The position numbers and the translations under genes were made by a program. A stretch of 64,000 bases of DNA from Triplophysa rosa. Its lineage: Eukaryota > Chordata > Actinopteri > Cypriniformes > Nemacheilidae. The DNA lies in NCBI RefSeq assembly GCF_024868665.1, contig NC_079902.1, positions 17,329,154 through 17,393,153 on the forward strand. The letters are read 5' to 3'. Under the pieces are notes generated by a model. The model did no database searches and had not been told where the DNA came from. It worked only from the letters and a program-made list of their open reading frames with translations. Below, one piece after another: positions 39,401-50,705 of the stretch. The first letter of the stretch is position 1. Every line of letters begins with the position of its first letter.

Positions 39401-40592
39401 TGGGAGAATTAAATGAAAAAGTTCTTTGTTCAAAATCAGCCGTTTCCAGTGCTGGAGACTTTTACAGGAAGATCAAAAGCGAGCAGACAGATTCACTGCT
39501 AAAGCAACTGAACAGGGAAATGTTTTCATTATTGCAGGCTAATTTACTGTACAGTAAAGAAAGATGCGGACGCAGGAGACGATGCTGAAAATACAATGCA
39601 TCATTACCAGGCATTTTTGTGCATGTAAAAATTGCACATGATTAAGAATGATTAATCTGCTTTAAACGTAACACGCTGATTTTAATTGTCATTTAAATCT
39701 CACAATATCTTCACTAAAGACTTACTAGTCTTCTCTTGTTTATTGAGCGTCATTTTATGAGCCTATAATGGTATTACCAACAGCAACGTTATGAGGCCAT
39801 TCTCACTGCAACGTTAATCTGCTACGTGCCGAAACTCCAGCGTTGAGAAAATCACTTATGTGGATCAATTTTAAATGTTATCTTCTCTGTTTTACCTCAC
39901 TACATGCAAGGAATAACCTTTATGGCACTCACATTTCACCCCGGGCAAAACACCAGTACCAGTTTCTAATAATGGCCCCCAGTCCCCCTGTATTATTTAT
40001 TGCGCTCCTCATGACTGAATTGAACATGTTTTGTTCTTCATGTGGGGGGAATAGAGGTACAAGAAAGAACATGACATTTAAAGCACATCCCTTAAGTGGA
40101 AACATGGGAATCGTCTAGCTCCCTAATGGAAAAAAGAGCCGAGCAACACCTTCCTTCATGGGGAGCGGTTTTAGGTCATTAGAACAGTTTGAGCTTTTTT
40201 ACTCTCCTTCTCTCTCTCTGGATAAAATGTGTAATATCACTAGAACATATCAGAGCTGGTAAAAAAATGCCCAAAATGTAAATGGTTTCCAACAGCGACT
40301 TGCAGTCAGACCATGAATCTTTCACCCTTCCAAAAATTACATAAATAAATATAGTGATAAATTATAATGACAGTATGAATTCTTAATATTCCCCTACTTT
40401 AATGAAAATGATTATTATATTTTAAGAGTTTCTTTGCATTAAATTACTTAAGAAATTTTCATGACGCAAACTAGGTCTCTTACAATATCTGAATTTTACT
40501 AAACGTTTATCGTGACAAACCAATTCACAATAACGATATTATCACAGTATCTATTGAAAAGGTTTTTTATTTACCAAATAAATATTGCTATC
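36432..40592. other. Intergenic DNA, complex unique-looking
   Basis: No exon could be framed. High-complexity blocks near 36720-37080 and 38120-38660 lack repeat character and could be conserved regulatory DNA. A MITE half-arm lies at 37840-37905 (ATTTTTGGGTGAACTATCCG) and a decayed SINE at 38768-38884. Confidence 0.4.
38768..38884 (-). mobile_element. Decayed tRNA-derived SINE, reverse orientation
   Basis: AGTAGACACTTTTTCAACAG aligns with the reversed SINE tail. Further on, CTAGGACCTTGGTGTTGCTAA aligns with the reversed tRNA-like head of the copy at 60299-60450. Confidence 0.55.
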
Positions 40593-41093
40593 TGTCATGG
40601 TTCTGCCCAATCTTGTCTTGCTTCTTGATCGTGTGGCAGAGCCATGGCAGAACCTCTTGTTTCATGTGGAGGGAGGTAATTTTGGCCCTAATGGCTCGCC
40701 ATACTCTCTCCAGGTCTTGTCATTGTTCCAGCCCTCGTTTCCTCGTTAGTGCTCGTTATTAGTTCATGCCCCACACCTGTCCCCTCTTGATTTGATCCGT
40801 TATTTAATGCCCCTTTGTTCTCTGTCCTGTGCTGGTTCATTGTGTGTGTGTCATGTGGTGAGTTCCTGTCTTGTCAGTGTACTTTAGTTTAGTTATTTTG
40901 TATTTAATTCAAGTGTTGTCTTAGTCTTGTTAAGTGTAGTTAGTCCTTGTCTCTGATGTCATGTTTTATACCCATGTGCTTTGTTGTTTTACCCCCATTG
41001 TTTTGTTTATTATTTATTAAAGTTTGTGTTAACCCCTTACCCGCTGTCTGCACTTGGGTCCTCTGTCCGTGTCTCACCTCCACGTTCTTGACA
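40593..41093 (+). mobile_element. Solo LTR related to the 27.5-kb LTR family
   Basis: Begins TGTCATGGTTCTGC and ends TTGACA, flanked by GCTATC on both sides (40587-40592, 41094-41099). It shares the 5'-terminal hairpin partner GCAGAGCCATGGCA, ATTATTAAAG and CACTTGGGTC blocks with the LTRs of the gag-only element but is clearly diverged. With no interior, it is best explained as an LTR-LTR recombination product. Confidence 0.85.
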
Positions 41094-41877
41094 GCTATCA
41101 GTCTAATTTTATTTTGTGTGTGATTCTTTGGCCAAAGAAAAGCCACAAAATAAGAGTTTTAGAAGGCAAGGGAGACTTTGTAACCATTGTGGCTACAATA
41201 TTACGATATGTGTGGGATTAAAATGATATCAATGACCATTTTTTATATCACAGTTACTGTCAATACCGGTATTTCGTGACACCCCTAAACCAACCTAATA
41301 AGGTTTAATATTAAAGTGCCACACACATTTTAGATCATACCTATTATTCCCCTCAATTAAACACATCAGACCAAAAACAGCACCAACGACTGATTCAAAA
41401 GTGCAAAACAACAAAGCATCAGATAGATGCCAGCAGCAGGAAGAAGTCAAAATGACACAGCAGCAGATGGTCTTCTACCCCTCAGGGCCCAGTTCTGAAG
41501 TCATAGGCACAACGTCATAAACCAAATCCTTTAGGGAGAAAGATGAGTGAAGAAAAAAGATCACTCCTTATTCTGTTGTCCTGATCTGCAGGGATGGGTA
41601 AAGCCAGTAAGGCACGTGGGTGTTCATTGTACATGTGCACTAGTCGACTTGACCTTGGCTTTGTTTACATTTAATATAAGGACCCATCTCAGGTAATCCA
41701 TGGTCAGGTCTCAGGTGAGATGCTGTACTGTGAAAAGCATCACCTTTGACCACTTGTGAATGTTGTTTGAGTTGTCAAATCTCAACACGATTAAGAACTT
41801 GTGACCAGATTCCTCAAAATGGACTTACCAAGTAATAATGTGAAAATGACGTTATTGCTGGCAGGTGTTTTGAAAGA
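41094..41877. other. Intergenic DNA
   Basis: Nothing recognised beyond a short segment near 41220-41285 (ATATCACAGTTACTG, CGGTATTTCGTGACACCCC) that resembles the end of a hAT MITE. Confidence 0.4.
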
Positions 41878-42109
41878 ATGAAAATTCTTTCACCATTTAC
41901 TCACCGTGATGTCATTCCAAAGCTGTATAACACAAACTAGGATATTTTAAAATATGTTGATGCCCCAACAACGCCGTGTCCCATTGACACCCATTGTATC
42001 TACTGACACATTTCTCACAATATCTTCTTTTGTGTTCAACAGAAGTTGAAGGACATGATGATGATAAATTATGATAATACTTTTGTTTTTGGGTGAACAA
42101 TCACTTTAA
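41878..42109. mobile_element. Angel-type foldback MITE, copy 4
   Basis: ATGAAAATTCTTTCACCATT opens it and TTTTTGGGTGAACAATCACTT closes it. The core ATATCTTCTTTTGTGTTCAA is retained on the right arm, but the left arm is badly eroded. Confidence 0.65.
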
Positions 42110-43696
42110 TATAGAAACAATTATTTCAAATCATAATGGGAGCAAATTACTGTGACTGAATGAATAAACAAAAAGGTAAGAACAATATGTTTTGATTTCT
42201 TCCGCATAAAACAACACTAAAGTACTTTTCACTTAATTCTGATCTGTAGAAATAACACTCCAAAAGATAACAAAAGCAATTTTCCACATCCATCACTGGC
42301 ATTCATATCTTATCTGTCTACTTTTCTTTATCTTCTGCTCAGTTACTCTGAGTAAAATACTTTCTTTAGTTTAGTGACCTCTCATTTACGCTGTCAGTGT
42401 TACCGGCTCAATAAGACCCAAGCTCTTCATAGAACATGGGTTTCAGAAGGTATTTTATCCACTTAGCACAAAGCATTGGAGTGAATTGCTAACAAATGTG
42501 AACATTTCATTGAATCAAATGCCTTTTTAAAACATGTGGAAACATATTAAAGTATTGCAAATGTCTTGCAAAGGCAGAGATAAACCAAATGCAATTGAAA
42601 CATTCTACAGAATACATACTTTTACTTTCATAACCAATCACATAATTATCAGGCAGTCATGCATTTCAAAATAGCAGCTGTATAAGTTTAACAACTGAAT
42701 GTCATTTATTGGTACTTTACTTTTTTATATCTAGCTATGTGGGGTTGGAAGTGGACTATATTTGTTTGCAAATGTCTCCAATTTGTTTATATTGGTAAAA
42801 CTCTGAACTAATGCAGCTTTTTGCTCAACTTCAGTAGTGAAAACTTTAAGCTATTGATATTTTTACAGACGGATTCCTGTAAATCACGCTGTAAAGATAC
42901 TGCCTTTCACGAATATATACCTTTGTGATTGTAATATTAATGCACTATAGAATGTTGAATGTACCATAGAAACCTGTGATCTGTGAAAGCACTGTTTGCT
43001 AACTTTATGTTGCATGAAATGACGTTTCTTAAGGGCCCTGAAATATGCCCAACTCGTTTTTTGACAAGTTGACCATGTTAAGCATGAGAAGACAGCATGT
43101 TTAACATTGTAAAGAAGTCAGAATGCATGACACACCTTTGCACCACCCCTTTAACATGTTGATCATGTTTAGTTGAACTGTCCCAGTTCTTTTTAGGATA
43201 ATAATAAAATAATGAAAACAATATATATTTTTTAATAATACCTTATAATTCTGTTTGGGAATCTACAATCTGTTGTTGCTGTTAAGAGGTGTTACTACTT
43301 ACATTGCGCTGTTATTTTTTTCATCTTAGGTGTTACATTTAAGATTACGCAAGAATATGAACACATTTGTGTTTTCTTTAAATCATGAACCTCCCCTGCA
43401 ACAACAAAGTGCCCCTGTTAAACCTTTTCTTCTTTCAACGTGTTTTAATGATATATATGAAGTTCCTTAAATTTATATGTTAATTATTATGTATGTTTGT
43501 TTTTTTCCTCTCTTCGTTTACACGTTAAGTCCCGTGACATCTTTGTGCTAAATTTAAATTGATCAATAAGAGGTGGGGATGATAAAGTCATCATACAAGT
43601 GTTACAACTGTCATGTACTCCAGGGATGCATATGTTCAGGGGCATCACTCTGGACCTCCTTTTGCTTGACAATAATAATTGTGTTACAATTATTGT
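42110..43696. other. Intergenic DNA
   Basis: AT-rich; no gene, RNA or repeat recognised. Confidence 0.4.
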
Positions 43697-43879
43697 TAGG
43701 GGTCAAGCCACGAAGTGGCGTAGACACGTATTGCTTCCGTTAGTTTTCTCATTATTCTTCCGCTTCTTCTTCTTCTGCCATGGAAGTCTATGGCAGCCCA
43801 TAGAACCGTACATGGGAAAGTTGTGAAATTTGGCACACACATAGAGGACAGTCTGAACTGTTACCATGGCAAATATGGA

Positions 43880-44690
43880 ATTATGATTTATTTACCTCTT
43901 AAAAAGAAAGATGCATACTCTGTCAGACTGCAACTTAAGTGTCTCGACGACATGAAGGCCTGGATGGCTCTGATCTTTTTAAATTTCAATGATGAAAAGA
44001 CAGAAGTGATGGTTTTTGGTGGCACCACTGGGACCCCCTGTAGATCTGGGTTCCTTGGCCCAGTATATTAAACCTAGCATAAAAACCTAGGGGTTAAAGT
44101 GGATCCTGAGCTTAAGTTTAGTGGTCAGATCAAGGTGGTTGTCAAATCAAGCTTCTTCCACTTGAGGCAGCTGGCTAAAATAAAGCCAATACTGTCAAGA
44201 CAGCATTTTGAAACGGTAATCCACGCCTTTGTTACCACTAGGTTGGATTATTTTAATGCACTTTATGTGGGGTAAGTGGGTCCTCCATCGCCCGTCTCCA
44301 GTTGGTACAGAATGCTGCTGCACGTCTTTTAACTGGCACACGTAAACATGAGCATATTTCCCCCATTTTGGCCTCACTCCACTGGCTGCCTATTCAATTT
44401 AGGATCCATTTTAAAATTATTTTATTTGCTTTTAAAGCCCTGAATGGTCTTGCCCCGCCCTACCTCTCTGAGCTTCTACGCCCTTATATACCCACCCGCT
44501 CTCTCAGGTCAGATGATCAGCTGCTCCTGAGTGTGCCTAAAACTAAGCGGAAGCTCAGAGGGGACCGTGCCTTTGCTGTGTCGGCTACTAAATTATGGAA
44601 TGATCTGCCTCTGCATGTTAAACAGGCCTATTTGTCTGTTTTTAAATCCCGTTTTAAAACCCATCTGAGATTACTTGTAAAGTAATAGGC
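43880..44690 (+). pseudogene. 5'-truncated, broken L2-like LINE (end of reverse transcriptase ORF)
   Basis: Three successive plus-strand segments read as the end of an L2/CR1-type LINE ORF2. The first (43880-44070) has IYLPLKKKDAYSV and LNFNDEKTEVMVFGG-like text. The second (44080-44280) has NLGVKVDPELKFSGQ and LDYFNALYVG. The third (44302-44685) has QNAAARLLTGTRKHEHISP, LHWLPIQFRI, LNGLAPPYL and GDRAFAVSATKLWNDLP. The segments are separated by frame changes and stops, and the 5' end is missing, so it is dead. One internal motif reads FLNF(N)DEK, as in L2 elements. Confidence 0.85.
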
Positions 44691-45044
44691 CAGAGCCCCC
44701 TAGTGGTCAAGAGATATAAGGAAATTTATTAAAATGCTTATAACATATGAAGAAATCAACATAATGGTATTCAATTCACATTGGTATATTTGTTGGCTCA
44801 AGCAGAGTTGTTTGATATCAGAGTTGTCATATTTCGCCATACTTCCTGTCCGCCATATTGAATTATATAGAAAACGTACTTTTTCGAACTCCTCCTACAA
44901 AATTTGACAGATTTGCAGGAAATTTGGTATGTAGCATCTGGAGACAGTACTGACAAAAACTTATTGAAAGATTTTTGATTGATCGAATGGTTCTTGTATA
45001 CAGCGCCAACAAAGTCTTAGGCGAGCTCGTCAAAGGGTCATGTG

Positions 45045-46355
45045 TAGTGTTGTTTTTGGCGGCCTGTTTTCATTTTAGTTTTAGTCTAGTCTTTGTGTCA
45101 AGCTGTCATTTTAGTTTTTATTAGTTTTAGTCACGTTCATACACTTTTTAGTCTAGTCAAGTTTCAGTCGACTAAAAGTCTGAGCATTTTAGTCTATTTT
45201 AGTCAGAATTATCCATGACTATTTTCGTCTAGTTTTAGTCGACGAAAACTGATGACATTTTAGTCTAGTTTTAGTCAATGAAAATTGTATTTTAGTCTCT
45301 TTTTAGTAATACAATTCTATGTAACCCAGTCAGTATAAGTACCTAGTAGTATAGACGAAACCAAAATTTTATTTTAGCCAAACCCATTTCAAACAAGGTT
45401 ATCTTATTCCAGACACGGAAGACGTCTGATTTGAATTTACGGCCATCGGTAGGGGTGGGAATCTCTAGGCACGTCACGATGCGATTCGATTACGATTCAG
45501 AGGGCGAATGTGATGATAAAACAATTCTCGATGCATCTTTTTCCTATACAAATTTTCTTTTTCTCGCTGTGTGTAGCATTTGTCATAACCCAGACCGATT
45601 TTACTTCCAATATCCTTTATTAATAAAACAAATGGAAGTGATTTGGCAAGTCAACTGGAAGGTTACATTTGCCAGCATTGCAAAGAACCAACAGGAGAAG
45701 AGTAAGTGCCCTCAGTGCCCTGTAGTAGCATACAGAATGCAGTAAATTAATGCAGACTTTTTTTGCACATAGCACTGGAGCTAGAGAGGTTTAAAGTTAT
45801 TATAGTTCACTAAAGTATTTTTTGTCGGAGTGTTCAATTTAACGGGACTTTTATTTTGACGGGTCTTTGGTTAGACGCTTGAGTTTTTGTGTTTGCCGAT
45901 AGCTTCACTCAAACAGTAAACGCTCGTAAAATAAACTCAGAGCAACTCTGGAGATGAAGTTCTTGTGTTCATATCCTCATACAGTGCAGACGCAGATAAA
46001 TCCTCGACCATCACTCGTGTTGTATGTTAAACTGTGCACATAATTCATTCAGACACGCAGAACAGCCAGACGACATTTAACTAACAGGATTCCGCATCAG
46101 ACGAAATAACGTTATAACATTTCGTCTCGTCTCGTTTTGGTCAACGACAATGAAGAGACATTTTAGCATAGTTTTTATTTTGTAAACCACATTTAGTCTC
46201 GTTTTTATTCGTCAACAATATTGCATTGTACATTTAATTATAGTCATCGTCACATGACCAGCATTTACGTTGCGTCTCATCTCGTTTTCGTCATGTGACA
46301 AAGGTTCGTTGACGACCATATTTCGTCATAATTTTCGTTGACGAAAGCAACACTA
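45045..46355. mobile_element. hAT-type element with 8-bp target duplication GTCATGTG
   Basis: The ends TAGTGTTG and CAACACTA are inverted, and GTCATGTG is exact at 45037-45044 and 46356-46363. The arms are rich in TTTTAGTCTAG and GTCGACGAAAA motifs on the left, with CTCGTTTTCGTCA motifs on the right. The 104-codon ORF at 45431-45745 is not recognisable as transposase. A TAGGGGTGGGAATCTCTAGG string at about 45450 looks like the tip of a different hAT family, so a second fragment may lie inside. Confidence 0.85.
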
Positions 46356-46560
46356 GTCATGTGGCTGTATCTTCGTAACACTTTTATGTATTGACACAAA
46401 ACTTGGTATGTATCATCACTGGCACATCTTGTTTGCCTCATAAATATTTGGTGACAAATCTGATTTTGGTGTCAAAAGAGATAAGCAACGTTCAAACTGC
46501 TTTTCCATTTTTTTACCTTGTTGACCAATTTTTACCATGACGTTGTTGCAAGCGTCCAGC

Positions 46561-48742
46561 TCTGCCAGTTGTGCTATAGGAACTCATTAGGTTAAGCATT
46601 ATGCTGCTTCAATGTCTATTGTAATGTATCGTTGGACATCACTATTTGTTTGCTGTGCTGCATAAACTTTCAGAATCCGGAGTAAATGTTGTTGAATGTG
46701 CTTAACTGACACAGCCAATGTGCTGCAACTAGACTCATCAATTACCACATAAACAAATGTTGACAGGGCATACATTTATGCCGGCGTGTTTCCCTTCTGC
46801 ACAACCTCTAACCGGCTCATTGTGAAAGCATACATAGACAAGCCCGGTAAACAAATTAAGATATAAAAGTTTGCCTCTCAGCGAATGACGCAGCAAAACC
46901 CTCACAATCCCTTTCAGAGATTCTGCCTATTGAAATGATCTCCTCTACTGTTTAATTGCAAATGTTTGAAGGTCTTTTAAGTGCATTGATAATATGGTTT
47001 ATTTATTTGTGTCCTTGTCCGCATTATTCTATTACCTTTTCAGTCCATAAAATAATGCAGGAAATCATTTTTTAAAAATGAAATGAAACTGGTTTGGCCA
47101 ACACAATGTCATCGCAATTTGTAACTATTTTTCGCTGTGGCAACAATTTCATCTAATAACACCTCATTTAATAACTTAATTTAACTAATAACATCATCAT
47201 TTAAACTGGGTAGGCATGAAATCATTCTCAGTGCCTCCTCTCATCCTTTCTGTCTTGATCTTCTGTCTCCAGAGCCAGGAAGTGCATCTGTTCTCCACCT
47301 TTATCTCAGACTGTGTCTTTCACCAGCTTCCTCTTAGCCACACTGGGGCTGCACTAAACACATCTCAACGACACTGCTGCTCATCAGCTACAGAATTAAA
47401 GCAGGATGATGGGCGGAGGAGGAATATGTCTCCTGAGGCGCTGCCAGGAATAATAGTGATTTTGCTCTTCTGCAGTCCAAGAGCAGCTCACCATGGAAGG
47501 ATAGATTTATTTCTTCAGGTAATAATTCAAAATGTTTTCTTTGTCTTGTTCTTATGTAATGGTCAGAACTTTGCTGTGCAGTCACATATATGGAATGAAA
47601 CAATGAAACAATATTCCTCTCATTTGCAGCTTAGAGTTCTTGGTTATGTTGCTTGGGTGTCATTTTTTGTCAGATGTTTCTTTGTTTTAACTTGAGAAAT
47701 GAACAAAAAAAACACAAGTGACTGTGAGACAATGTATAGTAGAACAAATAATCTGGATAGTATAGACCAGTAAGTTTAACACCTTTCTTTCGAAATTCTA
47801 AAGAAAAACGTGATACTTGTGAGGACATGTGAGGTCTGTTTCATGAGGAAAAATCAGAGCTGGATATTTTATGAATAGCACCTATGTTTGTTTGTTATTT
47901 GATGTTATTGCTCTTTATGAGAAACTGACTATGGGTGTAATGCCAGTATAGGTTTTATGCCATAAAATATGACTGTACTTCTGACAGCTGTTGAAGTTGA
48001 GATTGCTGTTTAATGACATAAATTGCTGCAAAGTTAAATTACTATCTGAGTCTCATATTCCAATACAATTCCAAATACAGTTTTTCACCATGTACAGTGA
48101 CAATAAAAATATTCAATATCTGTCAGTCAAATTTATATACATATGCCTTTCCCATAATGTTGAAGTTACATAATCCACCAGCAGAGGTTAAACGCATCAC
48201 ATCACCAAACCCGGAGCTCTTAATTCTGACAAAAACACAGATGTTACTGTAAGTCTGCAAGCTTTAGATGCACATGCCCAATTTTTAGGTGTCAACTTTT
48301 ACAGCTGTATCCCTTCAAAACCTTTCTCTTTAAATTGAGGGAAGAAAAGACATTCAATAAGGGATTGCATGAGATTTTGATGTATTATGTGAATAAACAT
48401 CATCCTTCTGATGTAACTGCATTATTTTCAATGTGCATTCTTTCTGACAGTTTATTAGGTTTGTTACTGAGGCCATGTGTCATTGTCGGTGGGTGTTCTT
48501 CAAGCTGAGCGTTACATCTGTCACTTCTGATTGCTGATGTAAGCTATGCTGAAAACAAATGCCTCAGTGAGATAGCATTTGTCTTTCTCTCTTTCTTCAG
48601 AACTTAGAACATAAGGTGAAGAATAAGCTATAAAAACCACAACATTTTTGGTATTGCAACCAGGCTTGTGACATTGTCAACAAAATATAAAAAATAATAT
48701 ATTTAATAAAAAAAACAATTTTCAAATCAGATTTACTAAAAC
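46561..48742. other. Intergenic DNA with a candidate exon
   Basis: No confirmed gene. The only gene-like signal is the possible signal-peptide exon at 47426-47518. Confidence 0.4.
47426..47518 (+). CDS. Possible first coding exon with signal peptide (unconfirmed)
   Basis: ATG in a GGAGGAATATG context begins a 31-codon segment: MSPEALPGIIVILLFCSPRA, then AHHGRIDLFLQ. The ILLFC hydrophobic core followed by SPRA looks like a secretory signal peptide. It ends at CAG|GTAATA, an acceptable donor in phase 0. An upstream in-frame ATG at 47216 gives a longer chance frame. I found no partner exon downstream in the window and no protein I recognise, so this could equally be chance. Confidence 0.2.
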
Positions 48743-48920
48743 TAGAGATGCACTGATATATTGGCCAATAATCTGTATCGACCGATAAAATTGACGAAAA
48801 TTGATGACTTAATAACATTCAGGAAGGTAAGAAATATTAATTTCTTATTAGTAATCAGATATTACTGTAAATAATAAACTACCAGTATCGGCAGAAAAAT
48901 GTAGTATCGGTGCACCTCTA
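48743..48920. mobile_element. Short hAT-type MITE
   Basis: The ends TAGAGATGCACTGATAT and, reversed, TAGAGGTGCACCGATACT are inverted repeats. The flanks ACTAAAAC and CTAAAAAC are near-identical, consistent with a decayed 8-bp duplication. 178 bp, non-coding. Confidence 0.75.
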
Positions 48921-49457
48921 CTAAAAACACAAAATTTATGATGTGATGTATCCAAATAACCAGTTATGGACTTTTATATTTTAGGCTAAAGGTAAAATTA
49001 AAAGTTTCACAGCTGAAAATATTTTTGTCTGAATCAAATTTAAGATTTAATTCTAAATGAATTCTAAATTAATATTATTAAAATAAACAACAGAGAGGAC
49101 ACAAAGTCCCAGAATCTTATACTGTCTTGTCAAAATTGTCCATCAATCCTAAACTAAACATCAATTGAATAAAAGTCCTTCTGACCTTTCTGGTTAGCGA
49201 TAACTCCTATATTTAACCGTCTATTTTCTGAGATGGCCGTGCACATACAGTCAGAGTATCCATAATAGGTTTATGAAGCCATGGACCCAGGATGTACAAT
49301 GGCTGAGCCTAATCCTCCAAATCTTCCATTAAGCACATTTCAGAGCCCCAGTCCTCCATTTGTGATTTCCAGAAAATCTAGTCTAATACCACCACAATAT
49401 CCACTCAGCTCTAGACTTCCTGCTACTGTAGCAGGATTTATCCTGTAGTTTGGCACC
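48921..49457. other. Intergenic DNA
   Basis: AT-rich; nothing recognised. Confidence 0.4.
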
Positions 49458-49742
49458 CCCCCTTGGGGCAGTTGTGGCCTAATGGTTAGAGAGTCGGACT
49501 CATGACCAGAAGGTTGCCGGTTCGATTCCCAGGGCCGGCGGGTAACAACTGAGGTGCCCTTGAGCAAGGCACCTTACCCCTACTTGCTCCCCGGGCGCTG
49601 TAGTGATAGCTGCCCACTGCTCCAGGGGTACGTGTGTTCACTACTCTCTGGATGGGTTAAATGCAGAGGTCACATTTCATTGCCTTGTACATGTGCAATG
49701 ACAATAAAATTGAATCTAAATCTAAAATCTAAAAAAATCTAA
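49458..49742 (+). mobile_element. tRNA-derived SINE of a second family
   Basis: The tRNA-like head (box A TGGCCTAATGGTTAGAGAG, box B GGTTCGATTCC, loop with CAT) is followed by the body GCCCTTGAGCAAGGCACCTTA and the widespread fish segment GGATGGGTTAAATGCAGAGG. It ends in GTGCAATGACAATAAAATTG and an AATCT-repeat tail. The body resembles V-SINE-type elements. It is quite intact and not related to the copy at 16014. Confidence 0.85.
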
Positions 49743-49745
49743 ATT

Positions 49746-50433
49746 GAAGCATTTTCTCGTATATGGCTAAAATGCTATATCTGGCTTACGTATGTCAGTC
49801 TTTAGCTTTTCTGGCAACATTTCCAAAGGCACCTTAAAGCTATCTACCTCCATAAAACTGCTGTCATACAAACAATTAATACCCTGACCACAAACTTATT
49901 TACATATTAATTAAAAAGCATTATCATAATTTTATTTAATTTATTTATTTTTGCATTTTATCTGTAATTGTTGATAATTTAAATTAAATGATTCTCAGTC
50001 CCTTGAGTCATCTGCCCTGTGATGCTATCGCCTCACCATGCTCTAGTAGATATTGTTGGCAGATTTTTTTTTATAATCTTTTGCCCACATTTGTTTTCTG
50101 AAAGTGAAAATACCAATTCTCCAACTGAAAAGTATTGGAGAGGTTTTAAATGTATATTATGTGCCTGAGAATACAAGTAGTGAAAAACAAAAAATAGGAA
50201 ATCATTAAAACAAAGCTTTCAGTGGAAAAGTGAATGAACCAAATAAAGATATAATTTGCCTCAGTCCATTTAAATCAGTTTGCTTAAGGACATCTGTTGA
50301 GTTTACAATTAAGCTGATGTAATTTTGATTAATTAATTAAAACCTTTATACAAGGGCACTTCTTTTATGATGTGTAAGGGCTGTACATGTTTGTGTGAGA
50401 TAATAATAATAGGCTACTAGTAATTTTGTGCTT
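49746..50433. other. Intergenic DNA
   Basis: AT-rich; nothing recognised. Confidence 0.4.
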
Positions 50434-50705
50434 GTGGGGACATTTATTTATTTTTTGCTTCCATGAGGAAAACAGCTTAACCAAAATAAATGATGTTTAT
50501 GTGAAAATATAAAAAATGCAGAAAGGTTTGTGTAAGGGTCAGGTTTATGAGTAAAGTGAGGGTTGTAGGGTGAGGGTTTGGAGAATAAACAGTTTGTACA
50601 GTATAAAAATCATTCTGTTTATGGAAAGTCCCCATAAAACATGGAAACCCTGTGTGTCTGTACGTGTGTGTGTGTGTGTGTGTCCTTGTGTGTGTTTTGT
50701 GTGTT
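50434..50705 (+). repeat. Interspersed repeat ending in a (GT)n microsatellite
   Basis: CTTGTGGGGACATTTATTTA near the start and GGAAAGTCCCCATAAAACAT near the end form loosely inverted GGGGAC/GTCCCC blocks. A GT run at about 50657-50705 follows. Repeats of this form are common in cyprinid introns; I do not know a class. Confidence 0.5.

Larger units (their letters stand above)
43697..46560 (+). repeat. Unclassified interspersed repeat split by a LINE and a hAT-type element
   Basis: It opens GGGGTCAAGCCACGAAGTGG, then runs through AAGTCTATGGCAGCCCATAG and GTGAAATTTGGCACACAC. Similar style resumes after the LINE (AATTTGACAGATTTGCAGG, AATTTGGTATGTAGCATC) and after the hAT-type insertion (ACACAAAACTTGGTATGTAT). 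The recurring 'AAATTTGGTATGTA' phrasing suggests one interrupted element, but the outer right boundary is only estimated. Confidence 0.5.

Noticed and set aside
49465..49540. Possible tRNA gene with CAT loop
   Set aside because: The sequence proceeds directly into a SINE body and an AATCT tail; it is a SINE head.
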